From JAVVHH01 sp965199665 (GTDB taxonomy: Bacteria; Pseudomonadota; Alphaproteobacteria; Acetobacterales; Acetobacteraceae), in the NCBI GenBank assembly GCA_965199665.1, contig OZ241208.1, positions 868,001 through 932,000 of the forward strand: a stretch of DNA of 64,000 nt. The letters are read 5' to 3'. Every line of letters starts with the position of its first letter. Positions within the stretch are counted from its first letter, which is position 1. Shown here piece after piece: positions 53,688 to 62,350 of this stretch. The notes under the pieces are model-generated. The model saw only the letters and a program-made list of their open reading frames with translations. It did no database searches and was not told the DNA's origin. Both the position numbers and the translations under genes were made by a program.

Positions 53688-53927
53688 ATGGAAGTGACCC
53701 CCGATCCCCACGGCCAAGCAGCTTTCATGCTGTGTGACGGCCTGATACTTCTGCTTGTCGAGACCGGCGTCATCGAGAAAGACCGGGCGATCGACGTCAT
53801 CGAGGGCATCATCGAGGTCAAGCAGGAAATTGCCGGTGTGAGCGAGAGTGTCGTGGTAAGCATGGCCTCCATTGCCCTGCTTCAGGGCGTGGCGCGTAGC
53901 CTGGCCGCTTCGCAAGGCCCTGGATAA
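53688..53927 (+). CDS. Small conserved-looking protein, unknown
   Basis: 79 residues from ATG 53688: MEVTPDPHGQAAFMLCDGLILLLVETGVIEKDRAIDVIEGIIEVKQEIAG, largely helical. The longer open frame upstream lacks a good start. GAGGAGG lies about 13 bases before this ATG, a little far. Not recognised; precedes the Crp/Fnr gene on the same strand and might be co-transcribed. Confidence 0.5.
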   Translation: MEVTPDPHGQAAFMLCDGLILLLVETGVIEKDRAIDVIEGIIEVKQEIAGVSESVVVSMASIALLQGVARSLAASQGPG

Positions 53928-54059
53928 TCCCCTACGCTGTAACCAGCTTCGGCGATCATGATCGGCCTGGTTGTTGACAACACGCGTGCTTCTTGCGCCG
54001 CTGTACCGGCAAGCACCTTTCAGGCACTCAAGCGGCGTGGTTACGGGGGAGCATCGTTC

Positions 54060-54884
54060 ATGCGTATCGCAGAACGGGGTCGCGCACGCCCCGTTACCGC
54101 ATCGGCTAACAGCAACCCGCTCATTCGCAAGCTGTCGCACTTCGCGCCATTGTCTGAGTCGGACCGAGAGGTCCTCGACGCCCTTGCCGCTGGCGATGAA
54201 CTGTTTCCCGCCGATGTCGACATCATCAGCGAAGGCAGCGTGCCGAAATCAGTGTTCCTGCTCAAGGAAGGGATGGCGATCCGCTACCGGAACATGCCCG
54301 ACGGCGGACGTCAGATCATGACGTTCCTGATCCCCGGCGATTTGTGCGATATGCACGTGTTTCTGCTCAAGGCGATGGACCACTCCATCGGGACCATCAC
54401 CCCGGTGCGCGTCGCTCCGATCTCGCGTGAGAACATGATGGACTTGTTCTCGCGTCGGCCTCGTATTTCCGCGGCCCTATGGTGGAGTTCATTGCAAGAG
54501 GAGGCGATGCTGCGCGAGCGCATCGTCTCCCTCGGCCGCCGCGACGCTAGGGGCCGTGTCGCGTATCTGCTGTGTGAGTTGCTGTGGCGACATATGGCCG
54601 TGGGACTAACCAATGGAGAGGCGTTCCGGCTACCACTGACGCAGGTCGAATTGGGCGATACGTTGGGTCTAACGGCTGTTCACGTCAATCGCATCCTGAA
54701 GGAATTCAGGAAGCTCGAGTTGATTGCGATGGAGGACAGGATGTTGAACCTGCTGGACGTTCAAGGCCTGCAGGACAGGGCCGGGTTCAACAACGATTAC
54801 TTACACCTGGGCGGCGCTTCGAGCGAGGTGGCTCGTTACTTTGACCATCTTGAAAGTGTACAAAAGCGCGGTAATCCGAAGTAG
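54060..54884 (+). CDS. Crp/Fnr family transcriptional regulator (FixK-like type)
   Basis: 274 residues. cNMP-like barrel about 30-145 (IISEGSVPKSVFLLKEGMAIRYRNMPDGGRQIMTFLIPGDLCDMHVFLL), dimer helix with WWSSLQEEAMLRERIVSLGRRDARGRVAYLLCELLWRH, and a winged helix whose recognition part is ELGDTLGLTAVHVNRILKEFRKL. This branch is abundant in alphaproteobacteria and probably responds to stress or redox signals. ATG 54060 has GGGGGAG upstream. Faces the HWE kinase gene tail to tail. Confidence 0.9.
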   Translation: MRIAERGRARPVTASANSNPLIRKLSHFAPLSESDREVLDALAAGDELFPADVDIISEGSVPKSVFLLKEGMAIRYRNMPDGGRQIMTFLIPGDLCDMHVFLLKAMDHSIGTITPVRVAPISRENMMDLFSRRPRISAALWWSSLQEEAMLRERIVSLGRRDARGRVAYLLCELLWRHMAVGLTNGEAFRLPLTQVELGDTLGLTAVHVNRILKEFRKLELIAMEDRMLNLLDVQGLQDRAGFNNDYLHLGGASSEVARYFDHLESVQKRGNPK

Positions 54885-55057
54885 GTAGCGCGGTCACGTC
54901 GGTAACTTGTTCGGGCGCGTTGCTGGCGAACAACCATGCCTGGTCTGGCTCGCCGTCGCTGCAGCGCGGCCATGGGTAATGCACATCCTACTCAGGGGTC
55001 ATCTACGATGGCGGGCCTCGATGCTATCAAAGGCAAGCGGCCCCTATTTGCACACTC

Positions 55058-55088
55058 GAACACCGACTCACGCCGTGAGTCGGTGTTC
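55058..55088. terminator. Bidirectional hairpin terminator between Crp/Fnr and HWE kinase genes
   Basis: A near-perfect 14-15 bp inverted repeat: GAACACCGACTCACG (55058-55072) and CGTGAGTCGGTGTTC (55074-55088), tiny loop, followed on the plus strand by TTTC. It also contains the TGA stop of the minus-strand kinase, so that kinase is translated into the stem. Strong candidate for rho-independent termination of the convergent genes. Confidence 0.75.
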
Positions 55089-56069
55089 TTTCATGCGCAA
55101 TGTGACAACTAGGCCTTCTCGCAGCCAGTCATACGTGACCTTTCCTCCCAGCTTGCCTGATATACTCTGAGCCACAAGCTTGCTGCCAAAGCCTTCCGTT
55201 CCCCGCACAACTGATACTGGTGGTCCGCCGCGCTCGGACCAGATGACGTCCACGTCTTCCCCGAGCGCCGCGCTGGAGATGTCGATTACCCCGTCAGGAG
55301 ACGAGAGCGCGCCGTATTTGGCAGCGTTCGTCGCCAGCTCGTGCACGACGAGCGCAATGGTCGTGACTGAGCTACTTCCGACAAATACGTCCGGCACGGA
55401 AATGTGGACGCGGGTAGCGCCGGATTGGCTCTCTGCGTAGGGCGCAAGCAAGACCTCAAGCAGGCCACCGAGGAGCCAATTCTTGGCCGCAGCCTGATCT
55501 CTTGCTGGATGGATGAAACTATGGGCTCGTCCGAGGGCCGACAGCCGTTGCGTTAGGTCGCGAGCCATTTCCGTCGTGGTGGTCGCAGAACGTGCGGCAA
55601 TCCCAGTCAGGGCCCCCGCAATGGAGAAAAGATTTTTAATACGGTGGCTCATCTCGTTGGCCAGCATGTCGCGTTCTTCGTCCGCCTGCTTGCGGCCGGT
55701 CACGTCGAGGAACACCGCCAGCATCATTCTCTCGACGATGCCCTTGTCACCGCTCTGACCACGGGCCGAAAGCCAGCGGACGCCGTCGTCACACAAGATC
55801 CGAAAATCGATCTCGTAAGCGCCCGTTCCGGCACGTGTCGCGCCAAAGGCCTGCAAGACTCGATGAAGGTCGTCAGGATGGATGTGACTGGACAGCGTCT
55901 CAAGCGTGAGCCGTTTGCCCTTTGGTATGCCCCAAAGTTCATGCGCGCGATGATCGAAAGCGATCTCGTCAGTGTCGATGTTCCAGGACCACAATGCGAC
56001 GCCGGCCGCCTCGTTGGCAGCACGCAAGTGGTCGACCCTCCAAACTCGCGCAGTTGATCCATGCCACAT
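55068..56069 (-). CDS. PAS-HWE (HisKA_2) sensor histidine kinase
   Basis: 333 residues, soluble. A PAS/PAC domain about 15-130 (ALWSWNIDTDEIAFD, HIHPDDLHRVLQAFG) followed by an HWE/HisKA_2 kinase: LANEMSHRIKNLFSIAGALTGIAARS (phospho-histidine H in SHRIKN), and the HATPase part with VVHELATNAAKYGALS and GFGSKLVAQSISGKLGG. Complete: unlike the broken kinase remnants at 20.8 kb and 56.2 kb. Partner response regulator not in the window. Convergent with the Crp/Fnr gene; ends within a terminator hairpin. Confidence 0.88.
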   Translation of the reverse strand: MWHGSTARVWRVDHLRAANEAAGVALWSWNIDTDEIAFDHRAHELWGIPKGKRLTLETLSSHIHPDDLHRVLQAFGATRAGTGAYEIDFRILCDDGVRWLSARGQSGDKGIVERMMLAVFLDVTGRKQADEERDMLANEMSHRIKNLFSIAGALTGIAARSATTTTEMARDLTQRLSALGRAHSFIHPARDQAAAKNWLLGGLLEVLLAPYAESQSGATRVHISVPDVFVGSSSVTTIALVVHELATNAAKYGALSSPDGVIDISSAALGEDVDVIWSERGGPPVSVVRGTEGFGSKLVAQSISGKLGGKVTYDWLREGLVVTLRMKEHRLTA

Positions 56070-56213
56070 CTGACCGGCCTTCCTCGGACCGGTTCTGCCG
56101 GATTGAGACCATCATAGGCCAATCGCTTGCCAGGGTATCGGCAACTTATCGAGGTTCGGCACGCGCCAGCGTAAGGCAGGCATGGGCGACCTCCGGTGCG
56201 TGCGGGTTGGCAG

Positions 56214-56312
56214 GACGTGCTCCTGGCCGAGCTGGAGAACGTGGTGGCCTTGATCCGCTCCATTGCCGGCCACACGGCGGAAAACAGCTTTTCGGTGCCA
56301 GGCCTGGAAGGG
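56214..56312 (+). pseudogene. HWE histidine kinase H-box remnant
   Basis: About 33 codons reading DVLLAELENVVALIRSIAGHTAENSF. In intact HWE kinases this is LLAELQHRVRNVVALIRSIA...; here five residues, QHRVR, including the phospho-histidine, are missing exactly, with the frame kept. Nothing of the rest of the kinase is seen on either side. It lies between the kinase and antiporter genes and is clearly a scar of another kinase copy. Confidence 0.6.
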
Positions 56313-56398
56313 GCGCGAGCCAGACGCGCCCGTCGTTGTGAATTCCTCGAATGGGCCGTTTGTGCGAGTTGGCGATCTCACCGAGGTAGCGCAGCGAC

Positions 56399-57589
56399 AT
56401 GGACATCGCCCACGAATTGATCTTTGTCGCGGGCGTACTCTGCTTGTGCGCATTCTTTGCCGGCATCGCCTCAGCCAGGATCGGCATGCCTTTGCTGCTC
56501 GTATTTCTCGGCGTCGGCATACTGGCCGGCGAGGATGGCCTCGGCGGCATTCGGTTCGACGATTTCGGTTCTGCATACCTGGTTGGCAGTCTCGCCTTGG
56601 CGGCCATTCTGTTTCAGGGCGGCCTGAGTACGGAACGCAGCATGCTCCGCCTCGCACTTTGGCCATCGGTCGCGTTGGCCACGGCCGGCGTCGCCATCAG
56701 TGCCACGGTGATCGGCGCGACTGTCGTGTTCCTGTTTGGCGTGCCCTGGCCGGTGGCGCTGCTCCTTGGGGCGGCAACGGCGCCGACAGATGCGGCCGCT
56801 GTCACAGCGATCCTGAAGACTTCCGGCGCACAAGTTCCGGCGCGTGTCGTCGCCGCGCTGGAAATCGAGTCTGGGCTCAACGATCCGATGAGCGTCTTCA
56901 TCACCTTAGCATTGGTGGAGATCATCAGTAATACACACGATGTCACCCTCCTCCATTCGGCGGTTCAATTTGGAAAGGAGATGGCCGGGGGAGCCGTGTT
57001 CGGGCTCGCGAGTGGGTACGTGCTGCTCTATGTCTTTCGTAAGCTCGACGTCGAACGAGCTGCCTTTGCGGTCCCCGCGTTCGGGGCCGCCTTGGCCGTC
57101 TTCGGCGGCGCTCAGATGGTCGGCGCTAGTGGCTTTCTGGCAGTCTACTTGGCCGGGATCATCGTCGGAAACTATGATCATCCGGCTGGGCAACCGGTGG
57201 CCAGGTTCTTCGGTGCGTTGGGATGGTTGGCGCAGATCGCCCTCTTTCTCGTGCTCGGTCTCTTGGTCACCCCGCATGATCTGCCCTCGATCATCGTTCC
57301 CGCGCTGGCCGTCGCCGCAATTCTCGTCCTTGTCGCCCGGCCCATCAGCGTCGTCGCATGCTTACTGCCGTTTCGGTGGACATTGCCTGAGATTGGATTC
57401 GTCTCCTGGGTGGGTCTGCGCGGTGCGGTGCCGATCTACCTGACGATCATTCCGTTGCTGGCCGGGCTGCAATCGGGCCGGACCCTGTTCAACATCGTCT
57501 TCGTCATCGTGGTGGCCTCGGTCGCCGTCCAAGGCTGGACGGTTGGGTTGTCTGCAAGGGTGCTAGGCCTGCGTGCTGACGAGCCCTGA
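56399..57589 (+). CDS. CPA1/NhaP-type cation:proton antiporter
   Basis: 396 residues, about twelve membrane helices. Hallmarks of the Na+(K+)/H+ exchanger fold: LLLVFLGVGILAGEDGLGG, AILFQGGLSTE, ATAPTDAAAVTAIL (ion-site D in the APTD motif), EIESGLNDPMSVF with the second carboxylate, GASGFLAVYLAGIIVGN and WVGLRGAVPIYL. Length matches the membrane part of NhaP2-like K+/H+ antiporters, but the C-terminal TrkA_C regulatory domain of about 150 residues is absent. Expected to move Na+ or K+ against protons. Preceded by a kinase remnant; convergent with the glycosyltransferase operon. Confidence 0.9.
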   Translation: MDIAHELIFVAGVLCLCAFFAGIASARIGMPLLLVFLGVGILAGEDGLGGIRFDDFGSAYLVGSLALAAILFQGGLSTERSMLRLALWPSVALATAGVAISATVIGATVVFLFGVPWPVALLLGAATAPTDAAAVTAILKTSGAQVPARVVAALEIESGLNDPMSVFITLALVEIISNTHDVTLLHSAVQFGKEMAGGAVFGLASGYVLLYVFRKLDVERAAFAVPAFGAALAVFGGAQMVGASGFLAVYLAGIIVGNYDHPAGQPVARFFGALGWLAQIALFLVLGLLVTPHDLPSIIVPALAVAAILVLVARPISVVACLLPFRWTLPEIGFVSWVGLRGAVPIYLTIIPLLAGLQSGRTLFNIVFVIVVASVAVQGWTVGLSARVLGLRADEP

Positions 57590-57655
57590 GCCGACTTTGC
57601 CGGAGCTGCTACAGCGAGCGGAACAGCCCGTTGAAGCTGCCGGAAAACGCTGGGA

Positions 57656-57680
57656 GGGACTGTCGGGAAGGCGCAGTCCC
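57656..57680. terminator. Hairpin between antiporter and glycosyltransferase genes
   Basis: GGGACTG (57656-57662) pairs with CAGTCCC (57674-57680), with one extra wobble pair at the loop side and a loop of about 10. It lies between convergent genes and lacks a T-run, so termination is only suggested. Confidence 0.4.
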
Positions 57681-57723
57681 ACCAACTATCGCGAGCAGCA
57701 CAAGCTCCCTTACCTCGTTGACG

Positions 57724-58776
57724 TCAGGACTCTGCTGTAAGCATTGTTTGATAAACGCTGAGATAGGCGTCAATCATCCGGTTCCTAGAAAATCGGGCAG
57801 CAACATGCTCGCGCACCAAGCTACGATCCAACGCCGCCAAGCGGCCCACCGCTTCGACTGCCGTGCCCTCGTCCGCCACCAGGAAGCCGCTCGAACCATC
57901 GATGATGAGTTCTGCCATGCTGCCGCGACGGTAGGCTATCACGGGAGTCCCGCAGGCCATCGCCTCGATGACGGAAAGCCCAAACGGCTCGTCAAAATGG
58001 ATCAGATGTAGCAGGCCCAAGGCGCCAGCCAGCCATCGGTCCCGCGCCGCGGCGCCGACTGAGCCAACGAAGCGGACTGCAGCACCGAGATGCGGCGCAA
58101 CCTCGCGGTCAAAATAGGCCTGATCTTGCACGATCCCGGCCAGAACGAGAGGCAGGCCGGCGGCACGGGCAACGCGAATGGCGTCAGCGGCGCCCTTGTC
58201 GGGATGGATGCGGCCGAAGAACAGCAAGTAGGTGCCGGGCTGCGGTTGGAAGGTGAATTCTGCCAAGTCAATCCCATGATGGACCGTGGCGATGTAGTCG
58301 AGATCGGGATGGCGGTCTGAGGCGGAGATACTGACGTAGTGAGTGCGACCGTTGAAGGCACGGTAAGCCGGCAGGATTGCATCGCCTGAAAAGCCATGGA
58401 TGGTCGTCAGCATCGGCGTGGTCACCAGACTAGCGTAGGTGAGTGGCAGGAAGTCGTAGTGGTTGTGCAGTAGATCGAAATCCCCTGCCTGTCCGAACGC
58501 ATGGGCGAGGTGCAGCGCCTCCCACACCTTGACGTCCAGGCCCGGCGTCTCCTCGTAGGGCGACGGCACGACCGCGCTGAGACGGGCGGACGTTTCGGAA
58601 TCTGCGGTGGCGAAGAGCGTCACATCCGCGCCGGCCGACACCAAGCCTTCGGTCAACAGCGAGACCACGCGCTCCCACGGGCCGTAGTGGCGCGGCGGCA
58701 CCCGCCAGGCAATCGGCGCGAGCATGCCGATCCGAAGCGGCCGATTGAGGCTGGCGTGCCAAGCGAGCGGATGCAT
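57724..58776 (-). CDS. Glycosyltransferase family 4 protein
   Basis: 350 residues of GT-B fold GT4. PLRIGMLAPIAWRVPPRHYGPWERVV start (donor-site GPWE pattern), linker TTIHGFSGD, then nucleotide-sugar binding half with LLFFGRIHPDKGAADAIRVARAAGLPLVL and the EX7E motif FDEPFGLSVIEAMACGTPVIA. It likely transfers a hexose in exopolysaccharide or glycan synthesis. ATG 58776 overlaps the stop of the GH130 gene by one base (TGATG), so it is the last gene of the coupled operon. Confidence 0.9.
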   Translation of the reverse strand: MHPLAWHASLNRPLRIGMLAPIAWRVPPRHYGPWERVVSLLTEGLVSAGADVTLFATADSETSARLSAVVPSPYEETPGLDVKVWEALHLAHAFGQAGDFDLLHNHYDFLPLTYASLVTTPMLTTIHGFSGDAILPAYRAFNGRTHYVSISASDRHPDLDYIATVHHGIDLAEFTFQPQPGTYLLFFGRIHPDKGAADAIRVARAAGLPLVLAGIVQDQAYFDREVAPHLGAAVRFVGSVGAAARDRWLAGALGLLHLIHFDEPFGLSVIEAMACGTPVIAYRRGSMAELIIDGSSGFLVADEGTAVEAVGRLAALDRSLVREHVAARFSRNRMIDAYLSVYQTMLTAES

Positions 58777-60044
58777 CAGACTGGTTCGAGCGAGGACAGC
58801 AGTGCATCGATCCGCAAGGTCGTTACATTCGCGAACATGTCCGATACGCCGTAGGGCAAAATGATGCTGTCACCATGCCGCAAGCCACCACAGGAATAGA
58901 CGACGTTCGGCACGTAGCCGCCACGCTCCAGTGCAGCCGGACGCAGCAACGGCTCGCGGGATCTAGCCAGCACCCGGGTTGGATCCGTTTTGTCGAGCAA
59001 TACGGCGCCGATCGCGTACTGGCGGATGGGGCCCACGCCGTGGATGAATAGCAGCCAGCCCTCGTCAAGCTCGATCGGCGATCCGCAATTGCCGATCTGG
59101 ATCAACTCCCACGCGAATTCTGGCTTCAGGATAACGGTGCCACCGTCCCAGGTTCGAAGATCGTCGGATGTCACGAAATAAAGGTTCTCCGCATCCTCGC
59201 GGCTGATCATCGCATAGCGACCATCCAACTTGCGCGGAAATAGCGCCATACCCTTATTGCGGGCGCTCACGCCACGCAGGGTCGTGAGTCGGAAGGTTAT
59301 GAAGTCGGTCGTCTCGATCAGTTCGGATCGGATATCGTGGCCGCTATAGGCAGTGTACGTCGCATAGTAGCGTCGCTCGTCGCCATCGCTGAAGGCGACG
59401 AAACGCGCGTCCTCGATGCCGCCGGCCTGCGCCGCGGTCATCGGAAAGATCACCCGCTCGCTGAGCTCCTGCCGCGGGTCGAAGCCGATTTCGAGAGAGT
59501 CGAGCCCGTGCTCGGACCATCGCCTTGTTTGATTCGGCAGAGCGGCCAACCCTGTCATCGGATCGAGCGTCACCTCACCCGTAGCAGCGATGGCGCCTGA
59601 GCGGAACGTCAGCGATGAAACGTGCCCCTCTCCCACCGCTCGCAGGCTAACGATGAAGCGCAGGCCGCCTGCCGGCGCGCTGGACTGGTCCGGATGGGCC
59701 ACCATGCTCGGATTGAACAATGCGGCGCACTCGAAGGTGTATTCCATCAGGAAATAGGCACCGACGAGCCGGCGCTGCTCGGCGGTGAGCTTTGGGCCGC
59801 CCACTTCTGTCGCGCGCGCCTCGATGCGTTCGGCCAGGTTGGGATGGCGATCGCTGAAGCTTTGCGTCACCTCGGCCGATTGTTGCGCCATGGCGTCCTT
59901 ACCCAGCGTGAGCAGGCGGTCGACAATGTGGTGCACGCGCGTGCCCGCTGCTGGCGCGTTTTGGTCCAGGCCGCCGCCGGGTGTGAAGGGCAGCAAGACC
60001 ACCCGAGCCCGATCGGGCCCGATGGGAAAGCGATCATCGCTCAT
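58776..60044 (-). CDS. Glycoside hydrolase family 130 protein
   Basis: 422 residues forming the five-bladed beta-propeller of GH130: SSLTFRSGAIAATGEVTL, GGIEDARFVAFSDGDERRYYATYTAYSGHD with the conserved EDxR (general acid aspartate), and SEDAENLYFVTS-like EDAENLYFVTSDDLRTWDG. The C-terminal ALLDKTDPTRVLARSREPLL strand is typical. GH130 enzymes are beta-mannoside phosphorylases or hydrolases that release mannose 1-phosphate. Overlaps the GT4 downstream and lies 26 bases after the GT4-fusion upstream; with a mannose-6-phosphate isomerase gene at the head, the set points to mannose metabolism. Confidence 0.88.
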   Translation of the reverse strand: MSDDRFPIGPDRARVVLLPFTPGGGLDQNAPAAGTRVHHIVDRLLTLGKDAMAQQSAEVTQSFSDRHPNLAERIEARATEVGGPKLTAEQRRLVGAYFLMEYTFECAALFNPSMVAHPDQSSAPAGGLRFIVSLRAVGEGHVSSLTFRSGAIAATGEVTLDPMTGLAALPNQTRRWSEHGLDSLEIGFDPRQELSERVIFPMTAAQAGGIEDARFVAFSDGDERRYYATYTAYSGHDIRSELIETTDFITFRLTTLRGVSARNKGMALFPRKLDGRYAMISREDAENLYFVTSDDLRTWDGGTVILKPEFAWELIQIGNCGSPIELDEGWLLFIHGVGPIRQYAIGAVLLDKTDPTRVLARSREPLLRPAALERGGYVPNVVYSCGGLRHGDSIILPYGVSDMFANVTTLRIDALLSSLEPV

Positions 60045-60070
60045 CGCCTTCGCTCCAGGCGATCAGCCTG

Positions 60071-62350
60071 TTACGACAGACCAGGTGCCAAGGTGACGCG
60101 AGGTTGGGCCATGCGCTCCGTCTGGCGGATTTCCAACAGACCCAGCAGAAAGGACACGGCGGATTCGCCGCCGCAGTTCTCATTGACCCGGTCAGGATGC
60201 AGCCCGTCACGGCAGAGGCCGGTCTCGGGATCGACCAACGGTGTCGCAAGATCGTTATCGCCCAGGAACCAGGCGAAAGCTCGGTCCGCGTCCATCTTCC
60301 ACCGCGGATCGCCATCCGCGCGCCAGGCGGCAAGGCAAGCGGCGATGGTCGCCGTGGCTTCGAGAGGTTGCTGGTCGAAGAGCTGCGGTCGGGTCATTTG
60401 GTCGCCGAATCCGTGCGAGCCCACTGGGCGGAACATGCCAGCAGGCGATGTCTGCACCTTCATCAGCCAACGCAGTGACCGCAGCCCGTCCTCCGTCAAC
60501 GAGGCCTCACCGAGCGCCGCGCCCGTCACCAGCAGCGCCTGTGGTAGACGAGCGTTGTCGTACGACAAACCAGTCTCGAACCACATCCAGTCTGCTTGCC
60601 CCACGGCTGCCAGAAGGCTCGCAAGCCGATCGGCCAGTGTCCGCCTCGTCCGCACCGCGCGACGATCATCGGGCACGACGGCGCAGTAGGCATCGAGTCC
60701 CAGCAGTGTGAACGCCCAGGCGCGGGGAGACGTGAACGCTTCGGTGACCAGCAGCGCTTCCGCGAACAACGCCGCGGCCCAGCGGCGCCGCGACGCGCTG
60801 CCGTCGCTACGGGTGCATTCGCCGAGCGCCCAAAGCGTGCGCCCGTGGCTGTCCTCGGAGCCCTGATCCTCAAGCCAGAGCCGGCTGAAGCTCATGAAGT
60901 TGCGGAAGCGTTGCGTCGCCGGGTTCCAGGCATGCTGAATGAACGCTGCGAACACAGCCGACCGCGAGTCGGACAGAGCGTGCTCACCGGGCGCGTTCAG
61001 TCCGCAGGCAACCAACAATGCTCGGGCGTTATCATCTACGCAGTAGCCGTGGGCGCGGTCAGGCACGGAATATACGGCATGCTGAAACAGGCCGGTATCG
61101 TCGCACAAGGCCAGGAAATGTCCTGTCTGTAGAGCCGGCGCTGGCCGCTTCTCGCGCGCCGGTGTCGCTTGATCCAGATCGGCGACCACCTTGAGAGGAC
61201 GCCGCGTGCGCCGGCCCTGCTCAAACGCGGCGAGATAGAGCTGCCCCGTGTTCGCCCAGGTCATGCACCGGCTGGCAGCATAAGCGCGTTGGCGCATCGC
61301 CAGGCGGCGAGCGTCGTCCGTCAGCAACGAGGCAATTTCCCGCCCCATCGCTTCGGCGTCGCCAAACGGAACCAGAACGCCGCGGCCGTCGGTCAGCAAA
61401 TCCAGCGCATGCCAATACGGCGTCGAGACCACTGCCTTTCCCAGGCCGAAACTGTAGGACAGCGTGCCGGACGTCATCTGCGCCTCGGTCAGATACGGCG
61501 TTACATAGACGTCGCACATCGAGATGAACTGTAGCAGCGTCGGCTGATCGACGAACCGGTCGAGGAAGACGATGTGCTGATCGACCCCACGCTCTTGCCG
61601 CCGGGCGACAAGACTGTCGCGGTACGCCTCGCCCTGGTGCCGGACCAGGTTCGGATGCGTCGCGCCCAGCACGACGTATACGGCATCCGGAACGCTGGCC
61701 AGGATGGTGGGCATCGCGTCGATCATCACCTCGATGCCTTTGTTCGGTGACAACAAGCCGAAGGTCAGGATGACGGGCCGGTCGGCGTAGCCGAGAGCAG
61801 CTTTCGCGGCATCGGGAGCGGTGAAGGCAACGTCCGGGATACCATGCGCGATCACGTCGATCTTGCCGGGGGGCGCTTGGTGGACCGAGCAGAGTAACTC
61901 GCGGCCTTTCTCCGACATCACCACGATCCGTGCCGAAAGTGCGATGACTTGGTCCAGCACGTCGCGCTGAGCGGGCGTTGGGTGTGCGACGACGGTGTGC
62001 AGCGTGGTGACGACCGGCATCACCAGGCGCGACAGCAGCGCCAGGATATGGCTCCCCGCCTCGCCGCCGAAGATGCCGAACTCATGCTGTAATGACACAA
62101 CCTGATATCGCCCGGCGTTGAGAAATTCAGCAGCTCGAACGTAGTCTTCGAGTGTAGCGTCATTGACCTCGAAGCCGACTGCGGCCGGGTAGTCGTAGCA
62201 TTGGCCCGGCTCGGTCATGGCTACAATGCAGGTTTCCAGATCGGGATCGGATGCGGCGACGGCGTGCTGCAGATCCGTCGTGAAGGTCGCAATACCGCAG
62301 CGGCGCGGGAGGGAGTTGCCGATGAAAGCAAGGCGCCGGAGTTGGGTCAT
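60071..62350 (-). CDS. GT4 glycosyltransferase with C-terminal alpha-barrel (glycosidase-like) half
   Basis: 759 residues. N-terminal half (1-390) is GT4: RRLAFIGNSLPRRCGIATFTTDL, SLQHEFGIFGGEAG, ILTFGLLSPNKGIEVMIDAMP and PYLTEAQMTSGTLSYSFGLGKAVVSTPY. C-terminal half (about 400-759) looks like an alpha/alpha-toroid, as in GH or mannosidase-like proteins: GYCVDDNARALLVACGL, LWLEDQGSEDSHGRTLWALGE, FDQQPLEATATIAACLAAW. One protein could both build and trim a mannan-type glycan; this is inference. ATG 62350 overlaps the stop of the isomerase remnant as ATGA. Confidence 0.85.
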   Translation of the reverse strand: MTQLRRLAFIGNSLPRRCGIATFTTDLQHAVAASDPDLETCIVAMTEPGQCYDYPAAVGFEVNDATLEDYVRAAEFLNAGRYQVVSLQHEFGIFGGEAGSHILALLSRLVMPVVTTLHTVVAHPTPAQRDVLDQVIALSARIVVMSEKGRELLCSVHQAPPGKIDVIAHGIPDVAFTAPDAAKAALGYADRPVILTFGLLSPNKGIEVMIDAMPTILASVPDAVYVVLGATHPNLVRHQGEAYRDSLVARRQERGVDQHIVFLDRFVDQPTLLQFISMCDVYVTPYLTEAQMTSGTLSYSFGLGKAVVSTPYWHALDLLTDGRGVLVPFGDAEAMGREIASLLTDDARRLAMRQRAYAASRCMTWANTGQLYLAAFEQGRRTRRPLKVVADLDQATPAREKRPAPALQTGHFLALCDDTGLFQHAVYSVPDRAHGYCVDDNARALLVACGLNAPGEHALSDSRSAVFAAFIQHAWNPATQRFRNFMSFSRLWLEDQGSEDSHGRTLWALGECTRSDGSASRRRWAAALFAEALLVTEAFTSPRAWAFTLLGLDAYCAVVPDDRRAVRTRRTLADRLASLLAAVGQADWMWFETGLSYDNARLPQALLVTGAALGEASLTEDGLRSLRWLMKVQTSPAGMFRPVGSHGFGDQMTRPQLFDQQPLEATATIAACLAAWRADGDPRWKMDADRAFAWFLGDNDLATPLVDPETGLCRDGLHPDRVNENCGGESAVSFLLGLLEIRQTERMAQPRVTLAPGLS

